Part shown: in pieces, positions 11,472 to 21,971 of the stretch | Layout of the letters: the number at the start of each line of letters is the position of its first letter | How positions within the stretch are numbered: the first letter of the stretch is position 1 | NCBI GenBank assembly: GCA_029953675.1 | Contig: JAMWBK010000006.1 | Coordinates: forward strand, 992,001-1,056,000 | DNA: 64,000 nucleotides | From: Rhodosorus marinus | Taxonomy: Eukaryota > Rhodophyta > Stylonematophyceae > Stylonematales > Stylonemataceae | Direction of reading: 5' to 3' | Position numbers and translations under genes: made by a program | The notes under the pieces: model-generated | The model's input: the letters and a program-made list of their open reading frames with translations, nothing else | The model's database searches: none | Told to the model about the DNA's origin: nothing

Positions 11472-13492
11472 TTTTTCCTAACAACTTACTTTCCGGTAGA
11501 TCCGAATACCTTCCGAATATCCACCCTCCCCTTTCAAGCAAACCTAAAAACCCAGATCCGTCCGCATTTGCCCCCCTAATCCACACCCTACCACCTGATT
11601 TCCCTAACTCACTGCCTTCACAGCCGCATTTTCCAACCTAAAAATTCCCTACGTTAAACCTCTCTCCCCCTCCCCCACTAAAAATCAATCAGCTTGTCCT
11701 ACCTCCCTGCTTACCACCCAACATACATACCACCCACCCCCCTCTACCCCCTCCCCGCCCCCCCTCAAAAGGCCCGTCAAACCTCTTCCATTACACTCTG
11801 AATCCCCCAACCACCCCCCGTCCCCACTCTCCCCATCCGTTCTCCCTCCTCACCACCCCAAAAGCCACATGTATCGACAACGCCAAACACTCCCAAAAAA
11901 AAAATATACAAGAAAATCCTCATCGAAAAAAGAAGATAAAAAAGAGAAAGGAGGAAAAACCTTCGTTTCCATGACGAAGCGGGCAGTCAGCTTTACTGGT
12001 CAATCTCTGACAGCAAAAAAAAAGAAAACCCGTTTTTTTTTCAATTGGCATGAAAAGCTCCCTGTCTGCGTCTCTTTCCCCAATTTTTCGCGCCTCTTAA
12101 CTACTATTTTTCATTTAAAAAACATCACACCAACAGTACAGGAGAGAGTTTTTGCTTCTTTTTTGGTACACCTGTCCATTTTCCTCTTTTGACAGTAAAA
12201 AAAAAGAGAGCGTCCGTTGATGACGTGAAAGCTCTCTCTCTCTCTCCCTCACTCTCTCTCTTTCTCAGAAAGGGCGAGAAAGTGTGTGTGTGCGTGTTAC
12301 CTGTCCATCACTGACAAGGAATCAAATAGAAGACCGGCTATGCAAACACACTCCTTCCCAATGACGTGAAACGATAGTCGGCGTTTGTTGTCCACCGTGG
12401 AAAGGAAACGTTCAGTCCCCTCTTTTTCACCCCGATCAAAAACAATAAAAATATTAATTTCTTGTAAAAACAGGGAAATTCTCCCTCCCCCGCCCTAAAT
12501 TGATGGAACTCGAATTCCAGAAGAAATAAAAGGGATCGTTTTGAGGGTATATTTTTTTTTTATAGGATGTAGGAATGGGACACGTTTCTTCCTTTTTTTT
12601 CCGCAAGATGCCTTTTTTTGCTCCAAAAAAAAAAAAGCTCAGAGTGAATGAAAGGTGGCTCTGTCACAACCCCACAAAACAAGAGAATAGGGGGTACCAA
12701 AAGGTAACTAACTCTTGAATATCATGATTAATATAACTTTTACAAAGGTATTTTCGTTGTCCAAATGATAATCATATATTTTGAACCCCTTATGGATGAT
12801 GATTCTAAGCAAACGCACATAGTCGTTTTTACCCTGCCTTCGATCGAAATACTAAAATATCTTTTATTGTAAATTTTATTCAATTTGTGGCTGTATTAGG
12901 GTGTTGAGGAGGGGGGGGAGAGGGGAGGTAAAATAGAATGGTCGTGGATGACTGGATGCGTTGTCAGAGTGGACACGAGGATATTCGATGTTTAAACTAT
13001 TATTCAACAACACGAAGAGTGCCGATTCACGATTAAGGGGTCCATGGGGTTTGGATCGAAGAGAAAGCTCCATTGGAAGGCCTTCTTGGTGAGCGGATTT
13101 TCTTTTTCGCAGGGAAGGGAAGCAGTAGTTTCGAGTTTCCGCTTTAGTAACCAGATCTATAGATTCAGATGATCAAGTTAATGACTTCTACGTTGGTTTC
13201 TGGAATAACCATGAGTACCAAAAAAAAAGAGACCATGTACAAACGGAAACGAGAATACGTACTAGCAAAGGCTCGGCCAGTGAGTCTCTCCTAATTGAAG
13301 GAGCAGAGACCCAGCGCAGCGCCGTAGGCAAGCTCCTTCGTATCTCTGCATTACCTCCTGTGGTCGCCTAGGATGGATTCAGAATCTTGCAACTTGCTAC
13401 TTGTTAGTATAGTCGGGGCCGTTCGATGTGCACTGCACGATATTTAATGCCTCGAAAACGCTCTGCCTGACCAAGCCACTGTTTGGAAAGGT
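11472..13492. other. Intergenic, low complexity
   Basis: About 2 kb. The first 400 bp is C-rich on the + strand, i.e. G-rich on the sense strand upstream of the minus gene. Then come A-rich and CT-rich segments, two copies of ATGACGTGAAA (12220-12230, 12361-12371), an AT island near 12840-12890 and a G run near 12905. No gene recognised. Confidence 0.55.
12231..12295. repeat. CT/GT-rich simple repeat
   Basis: Runs of CT (GCTCTCTCTCTC...) followed by a short GT run. A simple sequence repeat with no coding content. Confidence 0.7.
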
Positions 13493-14692
13493 TCAGTTGA
13501 ACTCTCGGGCCCATCCACCACCTCCAGTTCCTGCCTCGTTAATGTCTTTACCCTCTGCTTCCATCTTCTCCTTCATAGCCAAGTACTGAGCATTATCGCA
13601 GGAGACCACTTGCTTGGCCCCCTTTTCAGTATAGTACGTGCAGAGGCTCTTCTTTAGAGCGAAAACCTTGTCAGCATCACAAAGAGTCGTGTTGTATGGG
13701 GGCGGTGGTGGATTGTCGCAAAAGCAGTTGTTCACTGGATCCTGCAGGTGCTCCCTATACTGCTCGCATCCCCAGAACATTTGGCAGAGTTCCTGGTAGT
13801 TTGATACCAGTTCACATGGGTTGTCCGGCAATGCCTTGTTGTACTTAGCCTTCAGGTCCATTCGTTGAACTCCCAGGAAGTCGTAGATCTTCGACATTTC
13901 AGAGTCGGGGTCTAGCACAAAGTCCTCATAGCGGGTAGTCATAATGCAAGGCCAGTCCACCATTTTCGCGATTCCTTTTGTCGTCTCCCGCGTAATGTAC
14001 GACTTCGCGAGAACGTACGCGAACTGATCGAATTGGGTTACCTCAAAACGGCAAAGCTCTGGATGCTTTTCGCAGTGCTCTTCGCTTGTCTCATCCCTCA
14101 TCCCTTGCTGAGATGAAAGGTCGCCTCGCACTCTGATCGAGTACAGCCCAATCGCACTCTTAACCACGTTGTCACGGTAGTTCAAAACCAGCCGAGTATG
14201 ATAATCGTCCACTAGCTCTTGCCAGAGCTCTTCCCCGTCTCGTATGTTTCCGGGTCTCACCTTGAAACCTTCTGCCATTGCTTCCGGAGCTAGCCTGTTC
14301 TGCTCGAAGAGGTACCGTGCAATTTCCTCCGATTGCTGAGGTTTTCCCACAGCGACGAGAAGTGGTTCATATGGGAAGGGTATGTTCAGCTCCGGGTGCT
14401 GCTCTAGAATAGACATGAGCGCAGTCGAACCAGAATGACCGATGAATCCAAGTATGAAAGACTCCGCCTTTCCAGTACACATTTTCGTCGGAATGATTTC
14501 CGATCCATCTAGACTCTGCTCTGCAGCAGAGGCCGGTTGTTCCTCATCCGTATTGATCGCCGACGGGAGACCAAAACCCACCTCACTCTCATCAATACCT
14601 TCCCCCCATGACTCCGTCACAGTGAGCTGACACATCGTAACACCCACGCACAAAACCGAAAACAAAACAAGCATCCAATCTTTCCCCCTCAT
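13493..14692 (-). CDS. Sulfotransferase-like protein, paralogue of 9987-11471
   Basis: A single exon of 399 residues. It has a hydrophobic N-terminal signal (WMLVLFSVLCVGVTMC) and an acidic linker without the repeats of its paralogue. The PAPS-loop motif is GFIGHSGSTALMSIL near residue 80. The 3'-phosphate motif is YRDNVVKSAIGLYSIR, followed by DLSSQQG. The KIYDFLGV and NYQELCQMFWGC motifs are shared with the paralogue, as are the C-terminal cysteines. The tail is Gly-rich. Both genes face the same way 2 kb apart, so a local duplication followed by divergence of the N-terminal region is likely. Donor use is supported by motif; the acceptor substrate is unknown. Confidence 0.7.
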   Translation of the reverse strand: MRGKDWMLVLFSVLCVGVTMCQLTVTESWGEGIDESEVGFGLPSAINTDEEQPASAAEQSLDGSEIIPTKMCTGKAESFILGFIGHSGSTALMSILEQHPELNIPFPYEPLLVAVGKPQQSEEIARYLFEQNRLAPEAMAEGFKVRPGNIRDGEELWQELVDDYHTRLVLNYRDNVVKSAIGLYSIRVRGDLSSQQGMRDETSEEHCEKHPELCRFEVTQFDQFAYVLAKSYITRETTKGIAKMVDWPCIMTTRYEDFVLDPDSEMSKIYDFLGVQRMDLKAKYNKALPDNPCELVSNYQELCQMFWGCEQYREHLQDPVNNCFCDNPPPPPYNTTLCDADKVFALKKSLCTYYTEKGAKQVVSCDNAQYLAMKEKMEAEGKDINEAGTGGGGWAREFN

Positions 14693-16330
14693 CTTTCCTC
14701 TGTCCTAAACACACCCTCTAACTTCAAAATCCACAACACCCTTCCCCACCAATAGCGAGAACCCAGATAACCCCCTCCCAGCCTTCCAGACAAAGATTTG
14801 TTAGAGCGCAAAACAGAAAAAAACAGAAAAACCTGCCTCCGTCCTCAGCTCCTCTCCAAAAGCAGCTTCTCTACCTACTTCAGTTCCAGACAGCACAGCA
14901 CTACCAAACCCCACCCTCCCTCCCGAAAGCCCCTAAAACACCCTCCCGCAACCCAACAAGAACAGTCGCTATCAAGGATCAATCCACAGCTCTCAAGGCT
15001 CACAGTCCCGTCCCAGAACAAAAACTCCCTTCACATGTATACGTAGACGCAGCGAGCAATCCTTACAAAACACATTTGAATGCAAAACACCCTTTCTGAT
15101 CCACAGCTTAGTACCTCTCCACGCCACGATCCCCCAAGACTGCCCTAGCCACCAGTAAATCCATCCAACCCTAAATACGACTACGTGTCCAAGAGAATCA
15201 TAATCTAGTAAGTTTAGGATATGTAGGCATATATTTAAAGGAGCAGCTGTCCTGCGATAAAAATATTTTTCAAAAATATTTTCCAGTTGAATGGAAACGG
15301 GTGACGCTTAAATGGGTGGATTAAATTTAAGATGATACGGTTTTTGGTTCTTTTTTGGGGGGTGTGTGATATGGCGATGGGTGGGTGTGGTTTGGATGTT
15401 TCGTGGGGTTTGAGGGGGCGTCCCGCTGCTTAAGACTGACTTGTAATGATCGCTCACCCCCCTTCCCCCCCCCCTTCGCGCAGAGGTGCTTTCCTTCTAG
15501 CCCTGTAGCTGATTGTTTGTTGGACGTAGACGAGTTGTTTTCGTGCGCTTGATTTGCCGTTCCCCGTCCGCATTGGCCCTGCGCTTGGCAACGTTGCTAG
15601 TCTATATTGGGGAGGGGGTGCTGGACGGTGACTGTGTTTCGAGTTCAAATTTTTTTCTGCTGATGGAGAGATATTTTCTACTGGACCTCACCCATGGGCT
15701 CAACGATGCCAACGCCAAAGGGTTGGGTTCACCCCCCGGACAAACCGCGGGGCAAGGTGGTTTAAAATTCCTTGAAGATGCAGGCATTTTGCTGCACTAG
15801 TGCACGTCCAGATCTATAACAGTTGGAAAAATAACCTTTGGGTTGACCTCACTCCATTCCCGACATCCGAACCCCGCACACCTTAAGCGACTACGAGCAT
15901 TCACGGTAAACACTATTCTGGGCTTCGACGCTTATATCTGAAAACCAAGATCATCACTTCATCAAACACATATCGATCTGAACCCACTTAGGCCCCTCAT
16001 AACCGAACCTCCTCTCTGGCGATGGGCTTTCCCCACCGCAGAAAGAACCTCGCACAGGTCATCCGCTCGCGAGATCAAACAAGTAGCTGAGAGTGGCATC
16101 GGTGCAGCCGCAGTACAAGCTGTAGAAAGTAAACTTTTATACCATTGAATTGACTGCCCACTCCTCTTTCCAAACAATGCTCCCCTTGCAAGTGGTGGGC
16201 TACTCTTACCCGCACACCGGACGCATCGATTTAGGAAGTCGATCTCCCGACGGCCGGGGAAGTTGGCTGAGAATCACAACCACAGGAAGCTTGAGGGTTG
16301 AGAGTCAGGGTTAGTATTGAGAAGATAATC
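14693..16330. other. Intergenic with two unresolved + strand coding pieces
   Basis: 14700-15000 is C-rich on + (upstream of the minus gene). Around 15200-15300 there is an AT island, then G/T-rich sequence. Two + frames look partly protein-like: one ending at 15800 (with YFLLDLTHGLNDANAKGLG) and one ending with TGA near 16148 (with EIKQVAESGIGAAAVQAVES). They could be exons of one small gene, but no splice join was found. Confidence 0.35.
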
Positions 16331-18462
16331 ATGACGGACAACGACCAGCTTCGCGCTGGACAGAAGGCGCAGACGAAATCAGCGAGAGCGAGGACTCTTG
16401 TCGCACCAGTGATCGTCTCGTCAGATAACGTGCAGTACTCGGAGGATGAGATCATCTCCAAATACAGCTACACGGATACAAAGGTCACGATCGGTGAAGA
16501 TGGAACAGTGACCGCATTCCCGCAGAATTCTGTGTTTGAGTTCAAGACCAGACGTCGAGTTTCTCGACTGGGTCTGATGATGGTGAGCGAAACCGCACCA
16601 ACAGATTTCGCTGTGAGAAGAACATGCCTGGGAGAAGTTCCTCCCGGGCGTCGCACCAATGGAATTAAGCAATCCATCATCCAGATTCCCAGGCACTTAC
16701 TTGTGAGTGCATGTTCTCGTCTAGGTTGGCCTGGGAGGAAACAATGGAACTACAGTTGCTGCGGCAATGTACGCGAAGAAGCACTCGCTTGAATGGCAAA
16801 CACGGACTGGTACTCACGTCTCAAACTACAAGGGTTCACTTACACAGTGTGGAACATTCAGGGTAGGAACATCTTCTGAAGACGGGACCGATGTTTACAG
16901 TCCCCTGTCGAGCCTGGTTCCAATGGTCAACCCGGATGATATGCCGGTTTCCGGCTGGGACATCAGCGGACGCAACCTCGCGGATGCCATGGACTCTGCG
17001 CAAGTTTTGGAGCCAGATTTGAGGAATAAGCTGAGACCGTTTGTGGATAAGGTGGTACCACTGCCAGCGGCTTTTGATACTGACTTTATCGCGGACAATC
17101 AGCTTCCACGAGCTGACAATCTTATTCCCGGCCAGAAGCAAGAGCAGCTGGAGCAGCTCCGAAGAGACATTCGAAATTTCAAGGAGACCCAAGGCCTGGA
17201 TGAAGTAGTGGTGATCTGGACAGCAAATTCAGAACGGTATTCGAAGGAGATCGAAGGTGTCAATGACACGAGCGAGAATCTTCTTAAAGCAATTCAGGGC
17301 AATCATCCAGAGGTCAGTAGAGTTCAATGGTTGACCTCTGGCGGAAGTTTCACGCAGCAGCCAGGCAGGAACCGATAGCTTCTACTCTGACGAGAGAGCT
17401 TTGTACTTCCTTGTGCTGATTCGTTTCTTCCGTGAACAGGTTTCGCCGTCCACTCTGTATGCTGTAGCGTCGATTCTCGAAGGAGCTCCATACGTGAATG
17501 GGAGCCCTCAGAACACGCTTGTCCCAGGTTGCGTAAAACTGGCGGAAGAACTGCAGGTGTTTATATGCGGAGATGATTTTAAGTCAGGGCAAACGAAAAT
17601 GAAATCCGTCCTTGTTGACTACTTGATTGGCTGTGGAGTCAAGGTTTCGTTAGCACCAGGCTAAGAAGATGATTGAGGATTTCTTGGTTCCGTCTCCGTA
17701 TTGAGGTACTGATCTTAATTTCCCTTTTCTGGAATGCTCCAGGTGAAGACGATGGTCACCTACAATCACCTCGGCAACAATGACATGTACCAGCTTACGG
17801 ACCAAGTAATGTGGAAACCCAAGTCCGCCGCTAAAAGCAAGGTTATTGAGGATCTTGTGGAAGCGAACGAAGTACTTTATCCGAATAACGAAAAGCCGGA
17901 CCATGTTGTGGTAGTCAAGTGAGTGTTCCGCCAAGGACGGGTGCCTGTCATGTCCAAGCTTGATAATCTATCTGACCAATTGGTTCACCCTTGCAGGTAT
18001 GTGCCTTTCCTCGGCGATTCTAAACGTGATGTCTCTGAATACACCTCGGAGACTTTCCTTGACTCTCACTATACGATGATCATGCACAACGAATGCTTGG
18101 ATTCAGCGCTTTGCGCTCCACTGATCATCGATCTCGCCGTGCTCTGCGAGCTTTTTCAAAGGGTAAGCAGTGGTCTCAGGTCAGCCGAGTACAACTCCTG
18201 CGTACTGAACGACCACTGTTGTCCTGAAACCCCATGGTGTCGTTAGATCCGCGTGAAAGTGCAGGGGAGTGATGAGTTCAAGTCAATGCATCCAGTTCTC
18301 TCTGCACTAGGCTTCTTCATGAAGATTCCGAAAACCGCTGGTGAAGAGCCGATTGTGAATGCGTTGAATAGGCAGCGAGCTTGTATAGAAAACCTCGTCA
18401 AGGCACTGGTCGGACTTCCCGCGGAAAGCCATCTACTGCTTCCAACCAAATGCCAAGCATGA
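16331..18462 (+). CDS. INO1: Inositol-3-phosphate synthase (myo-inositol-1-phosphate synthase)
   Basis: Six exons (16331-16582, 16725-17312, 17440-17643, 17743-17918, 17997-18162, 18247-18462) give 533 residues, close to the usual 510-535. The enzyme converts glucose 6-phosphate to inositol 3-phosphate using bound NAD+ and is the entry step to inositol lipids and phytate. The NAD-binding loop [11 protein letters not shown] spans the first splice. Other family blocks are [57 protein letters not shown] and a C-terminal [20 protein letters not shown]. Intron 3 (17644-17742) starts with a weak GTTTCG donor. The protein is probably cytosolic; no targeting sequence is evident. Confidence 0.97.
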
Positions 18463-19982
18463 GAGATGCTTCAGACCTGAATACAACCTGATCGTAGTTA
18501 TCAGTAAAGACTATAAAACTCTTGCACGTTCAGCTTGATAAGAAAGAAAGAAAAAATAAACTGGAAAAACGATCCCAGAAACGATCAGTTTAGTAGTCAC
18601 ACACTTGTGGCTCCCCTTTCCCTCTCGTAGGAGACCCATCCGGGGTTGTTAGTTTTCCAGTAAGCCGGAAACGATCGTATCCCCCTCAACAGAGTGGTCA
18701 GCTCAATGTCCGATCCAGCGCGACGAGTCCATTGGCAAAAAAAGCAGGACCGCCAGCACCACATTTTCAGCCCAAACGTGAATTACCAAAACAATTCATA
18801 GCCAATCCGATAGAAAGTTCAATCAATATATCAATCTTATAAACTTTTGACTGAATAGAATCTTTTTATTCCAAATTTCTTGATCCCCCTCAATCCCAGC
18901 ATCACGCAATCAGCCCAGGGAAGGGGGGGTGTGGGGTGGGGTTGTATCTTCCACGCCAAACTTTATCAACGATGGAAAGGCCCTTCCCAGATTTCTTTCA
19001 AATCTATAGATAGGTTAATTAATTACTAAAATATAATATATGGGAATTGATATGCACTATGTCGGAGGGGTTAGAGGTTGAAAATACGTCCTCTCAGTAA
19101 CTCATCGAAGTAGAACGTGGGGGTAGCTTGCCCTTGGGAAAAAATAGGATATATTTTCAACTAACTAGGAGCCGATTTATTGTTTAGGGGGATTTTTTGA
19201 GATGGTAATATTGGCCTGCTGGCCTGCCCCCAAAACAATCTCAGAGATAAGCCTCTACGCCAAAAAGACGTCAAGTGTCAAAAGGGGAGTAGTTGGTCTC
19301 TGTTGGACGGGGAACACCATTGGAAAATAAAAACAAATCGTTTCTTTCGGTAGCGTTTTGGAGGGTTTGGTGGATTTTGTTACGAGATTTCGGTATTGGA
19401 AGGGGTTTCTTGGATATTGTTCCGGTGGAAGAGAAAGGGGTTGGGAGAGTTGGGAAAGGGGGGGTTAGGTTGAGGTTAGGACAGTTGGAAGCTAAATGTG
19501 GGGGGATGAGGAGGACGTGAAGGGAGGTAGGGGAGGGAAAGAGTATACAAAGCGTGTATGCGAGAAGGATTTGATACTTGTTGTTTGTTGGGAGTTGGAA
19601 TAGATTGTATGGAAGGTGGTTGAGAGGCGGGTTTGGTTTGGAAAAAGGTTGCAGAGGAGTGTGTGGGAGGGATGTGGAGGTTCGTGTTTGGAGGCGGTTG
19701 AGAGAGAGAGAGAAAGAGAGAGTCGGAGAGACGGAGAGACGGAGAGACAGAGAGACAGAGAGACGGAGAGACAGAGAGGCAGATAGACAGATAGACAGAT
19801 CGACAGACAGAGAGAGAGGTGTGTTTGAGGTAGAGAGCAAAGAAGGGAGCACTTTCTTGTTGGTTAAGGTTCTGTTTTTGCTTCTTCTGGGGCTAAAAGG
19901 AGGAATCAGTCAGGTGGTGGGGAAGGTGGTTTAACAGGACCCCAAGGGTTCGTTTAGTTCCGTGTTTACTGAGGTTTTCGGG
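18463..19982. other. Intergenic with AT island and G-rich leader
   Basis: No gene seen. AT-rich sequence lies at 18800-19030 and a G/purine-rich + strand stretch at 19300-19850, ahead of the ORMDL gene. The long frames here are low-complexity by-products. Confidence 0.55.
19697..19821. repeat. GA-rich minisatellite (GGAGAGAC-like)
   Basis: AG dinucleotide runs pass into repeats of GGAGAGAC, AGAGAGAC and GATAGACA of about 8 bp. They sit in the leader region of the ORMDL gene. Confidence 0.75.
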
Positions 19983-20444
19983 ATGCAAGCGGGTCACGGG
20001 TCGGTGACGTCGGATGTAGGAGTCGAATGGTTGGGTAAGAAAGGGTCGTGGAGCTTCTATGTAGCTCTTCTGCTTATTGGCAGGGTGCTTGTGTCAATTT
20101 TGGGGTTGGAGCCAAGTGCAGCGTGGACGCTGGTTAACATCGGACATTGCGTTGTAACTTTTATTACCTTCCATTGGTGCAAAGGAAGTCCTTTCCCTAC
20201 ATATTGGTTATACGTACCGGAGAACGAGGACACCTATACTTGGTGGGAGCAAATTGACCGTGGGTGGCAATTTACTCCTTCTCGAAAGTTTTGCATTGTC
20301 CTGGTAATTGTTCTTTATTTGTTCGCCGTCGGCGCAACACCATGGAGCAACGTGTGGATGCATATGCTCAACTTTGTTGCATTTCTAGTTTCCTTGACTC
20401 CTAAGCTCCCGTGTATGGACAAGGTGCGAATATTCCGGGATTAG
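19983..20444 (+). CDS. ORM1/ORMDL family protein, sphingolipid regulator
   Basis: An intronless gene of 153 residues, the usual family size. It aligns through VEWLGKKGSWSFYVALLL, AWTLVNIGHCVVTFITFHWC, KGSPFPTYW, WWEQIDRGWQFTPSRKFC and the C-terminal SLTPKLPCMDKVRIFRD. ORMDL proteins are ER membrane proteins that bind serine palmitoyltransferase and hold back sphingolipid synthesis. Membrane segments are visible at about 25-45, 55-75, 105-125 and 128-142. The start was taken as the first ATG after the leader. No regulatory phosphosite N-terminal extension like that of yeast Orm is visible. Confidence 0.93.
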   Translation: MQAGHGSVTSDVGVEWLGKKGSWSFYVALLLIGRVLVSILGLEPSAAWTLVNIGHCVVTFITFHWCKGSPFPTYWLYVPENEDTYTWWEQIDRGWQFTPSRKFCIVLVIVLYLFAVGATPWSNVWMHMLNFVAFLVSLTPKLPCMDKVRIFRD

Positions 20445-20564
20445 CTGACAGGAAAAACCGTACATATTTCTCTTTCCTCTTTTTTTTAAGAAAAGTCTTC
20501 CAGCCCGTCGGCTTGTTACATTACAAAACGCAAAAAAAGGATCCCAACAAACAAGGAGCTATGA

Positions 20565-20880
20565 TTAAGTAAAGGAGAAAACAAGCTTTTGTCTAAGTCT
20601 GGCGGGATCTTTGCGCTGTACCAGTTCAAGGAAAGAAATTTCTCCTTTATATTCCTTCTTGGAATTCTTTGACAGTGCTTCAGGAGCAGAAGTGGCGGTT
20701 GTCGGAGGGAGCGATTCCCATCGGCCTTTGGACAGCCAGAAACCTTGTGAACACGATCTCCTAAAGAACGTGGATTGGTACAGCTGGAGACAGATCGGAC
20801 AGACAGACGGTTTGGAGAACGTAAACCTTGAAAAAATTCTTGGCCCCTGGCGATGTTGATGGGTCATGTGTGCCTGTTTA
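20565..20880 (-). other. Unresolved minus-strand coding piece
   Basis: The minus frame ending at 20565 reads a C-terminus-like segment (EISFLELVQRKDPARLRQKL) after a KPSVCPICLQLY stretch. Another minus frame also looks partly coding, so no product is claimed. No upstream exon was linked with confidence. Confidence 0.25.
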
Positions 20881-21445
20881 TGGAATTTAGTCTGCAAAGA
20901 TCCGATAACCACATACAAGCTTTCTCAGCAGGGAACGAAAATGGACTATACGCTGTATCCCTTCATGCCGTTGTAGATACAGACCTATGCCCCATCCAAT
21001 GATATCACTTTTTCTGGGTACGGAGTTTGCAGTCTTCAGAGCTGCTTCAATTTCGTAGCAGGCATACTGACCGGAACTAGCAGACGATCACCATCACAAG
21101 GTGTTGGCTATCTCAATTCTAGAGCGTCTCATAAACTTAAAACACATCACAGCTGCTGTATATCTTGAGCAGATCACGTATCAACCCACTGCGGGCTCGA
21201 AGAACGCGAGAAGGCGGACAGAAATCAGGACGCAGCCACTACCGCCTGAAGCAGGCGGGTCAAGTATGACATTGAGTTGAATGGTATCCACGTCCGCCTG
21301 ATCCACATCGCAGCCTCCGAACGCTTCAATCCCGTGCAGTTGCTCGCTACGCAGTTTCGTTCTCACACCAAGAGTTCACCCGCCAACTCCTTCCAGGTTG
21401 GCAGCGATATTCCTGGCCTACCGGCGTCCAATGCCCTTTGCAGCA

Positions 21446-21485
21446 AACTATGCTCAACAACTTCATAAGGTTGTTGAGCATAGTT
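21446..21485. repeat. 16-bp perfect inverted repeat (hairpin)
   Basis: AACTATGCTCAACAAC at 21446-21461 is the exact reverse complement of 21470-21485, with an 8-base loop TTCATAAG. The minus-strand stop TGA of the frame described at 21463-21971 lies in the loop. Confidence 0.9.
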
Positions 21486-21971
21486 CCATTCTCGTAGAAC
21501 CACACGCCAGCATCTCCTTAAACTTCTGCTGATCTTCTTTCGAAAGCAGAGGTCGCACATAGTCCCGGGTAACTCTGTTTCCGCTGGCTACAGACGCGAC
21601 TAGAGCAAAGCCAAGGAACCATCGTTGGACTCATCTAAGAATAATGAGTAAAACAGGATGAGAAAGTGCCCATCCTCACCTCTTGAAACTCCCATTCCGC
21701 AATACTTCGCCTTCTTCTCCAAGCGAAATCGGACGGGCGAGACTCTGGCTCAACGAGCTGCGTCTCCTCCCTGAAACTTGCGCAGTTTTTCAATTGCGCC
21801 ATCGACCTCTCGTAGTTCCTCCCGTACGTTACAATCTGTCCGTAATGTCTGCCCCGTGCAGACCACTTCCTAAACGGTTCAGGGGTTTCCGTGGGAAGGT
21901 CCACACATCCGATGGAGGGCTACCACCTTCCTAAGGGTAGCACCCTCCCCAGTCGTGCCCAGCTCCGACAT
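21463..21971 (-). pseudogene. Decayed or misread small membrane-protein gene
   Basis: Several minus-strand pieces look coding but do not join cleanly. An ATG at 21971 gives MSELGTTGEGATLRK, then a 57-bp intron, then a helical frame (EELREVDGAIEKLRKFQGG) that stops at 21750. A later piece in the same frame (LEKKAKYCGMGVSR) joins, with correct phase, to a last exon from 21629 reading RWFLGFALVASVASGNRV and ending at 21463. The intervening stop and a one-base length difference from a similar copy near 22150-22250 suggest a frameshifted or pseudogene copy. A complete 54-residue protein ending at 21750 is the alternative. No family recognised. Confidence 0.3.

Noticed and set aside
11141-11579. 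Two + frames with repeated SLLTRILSIVAQILI or SPHEDPLHSSSDPD-like units
   Set aside because: They are shadows of the 54-bp repeat in the sulfotransferase-like gene on the minus strand.
19578-19934. 118-codon + frame rich in Arg and Glu
   Set aside because: It is a translation of a GA-rich minisatellite upstream of the ORMDL gene.
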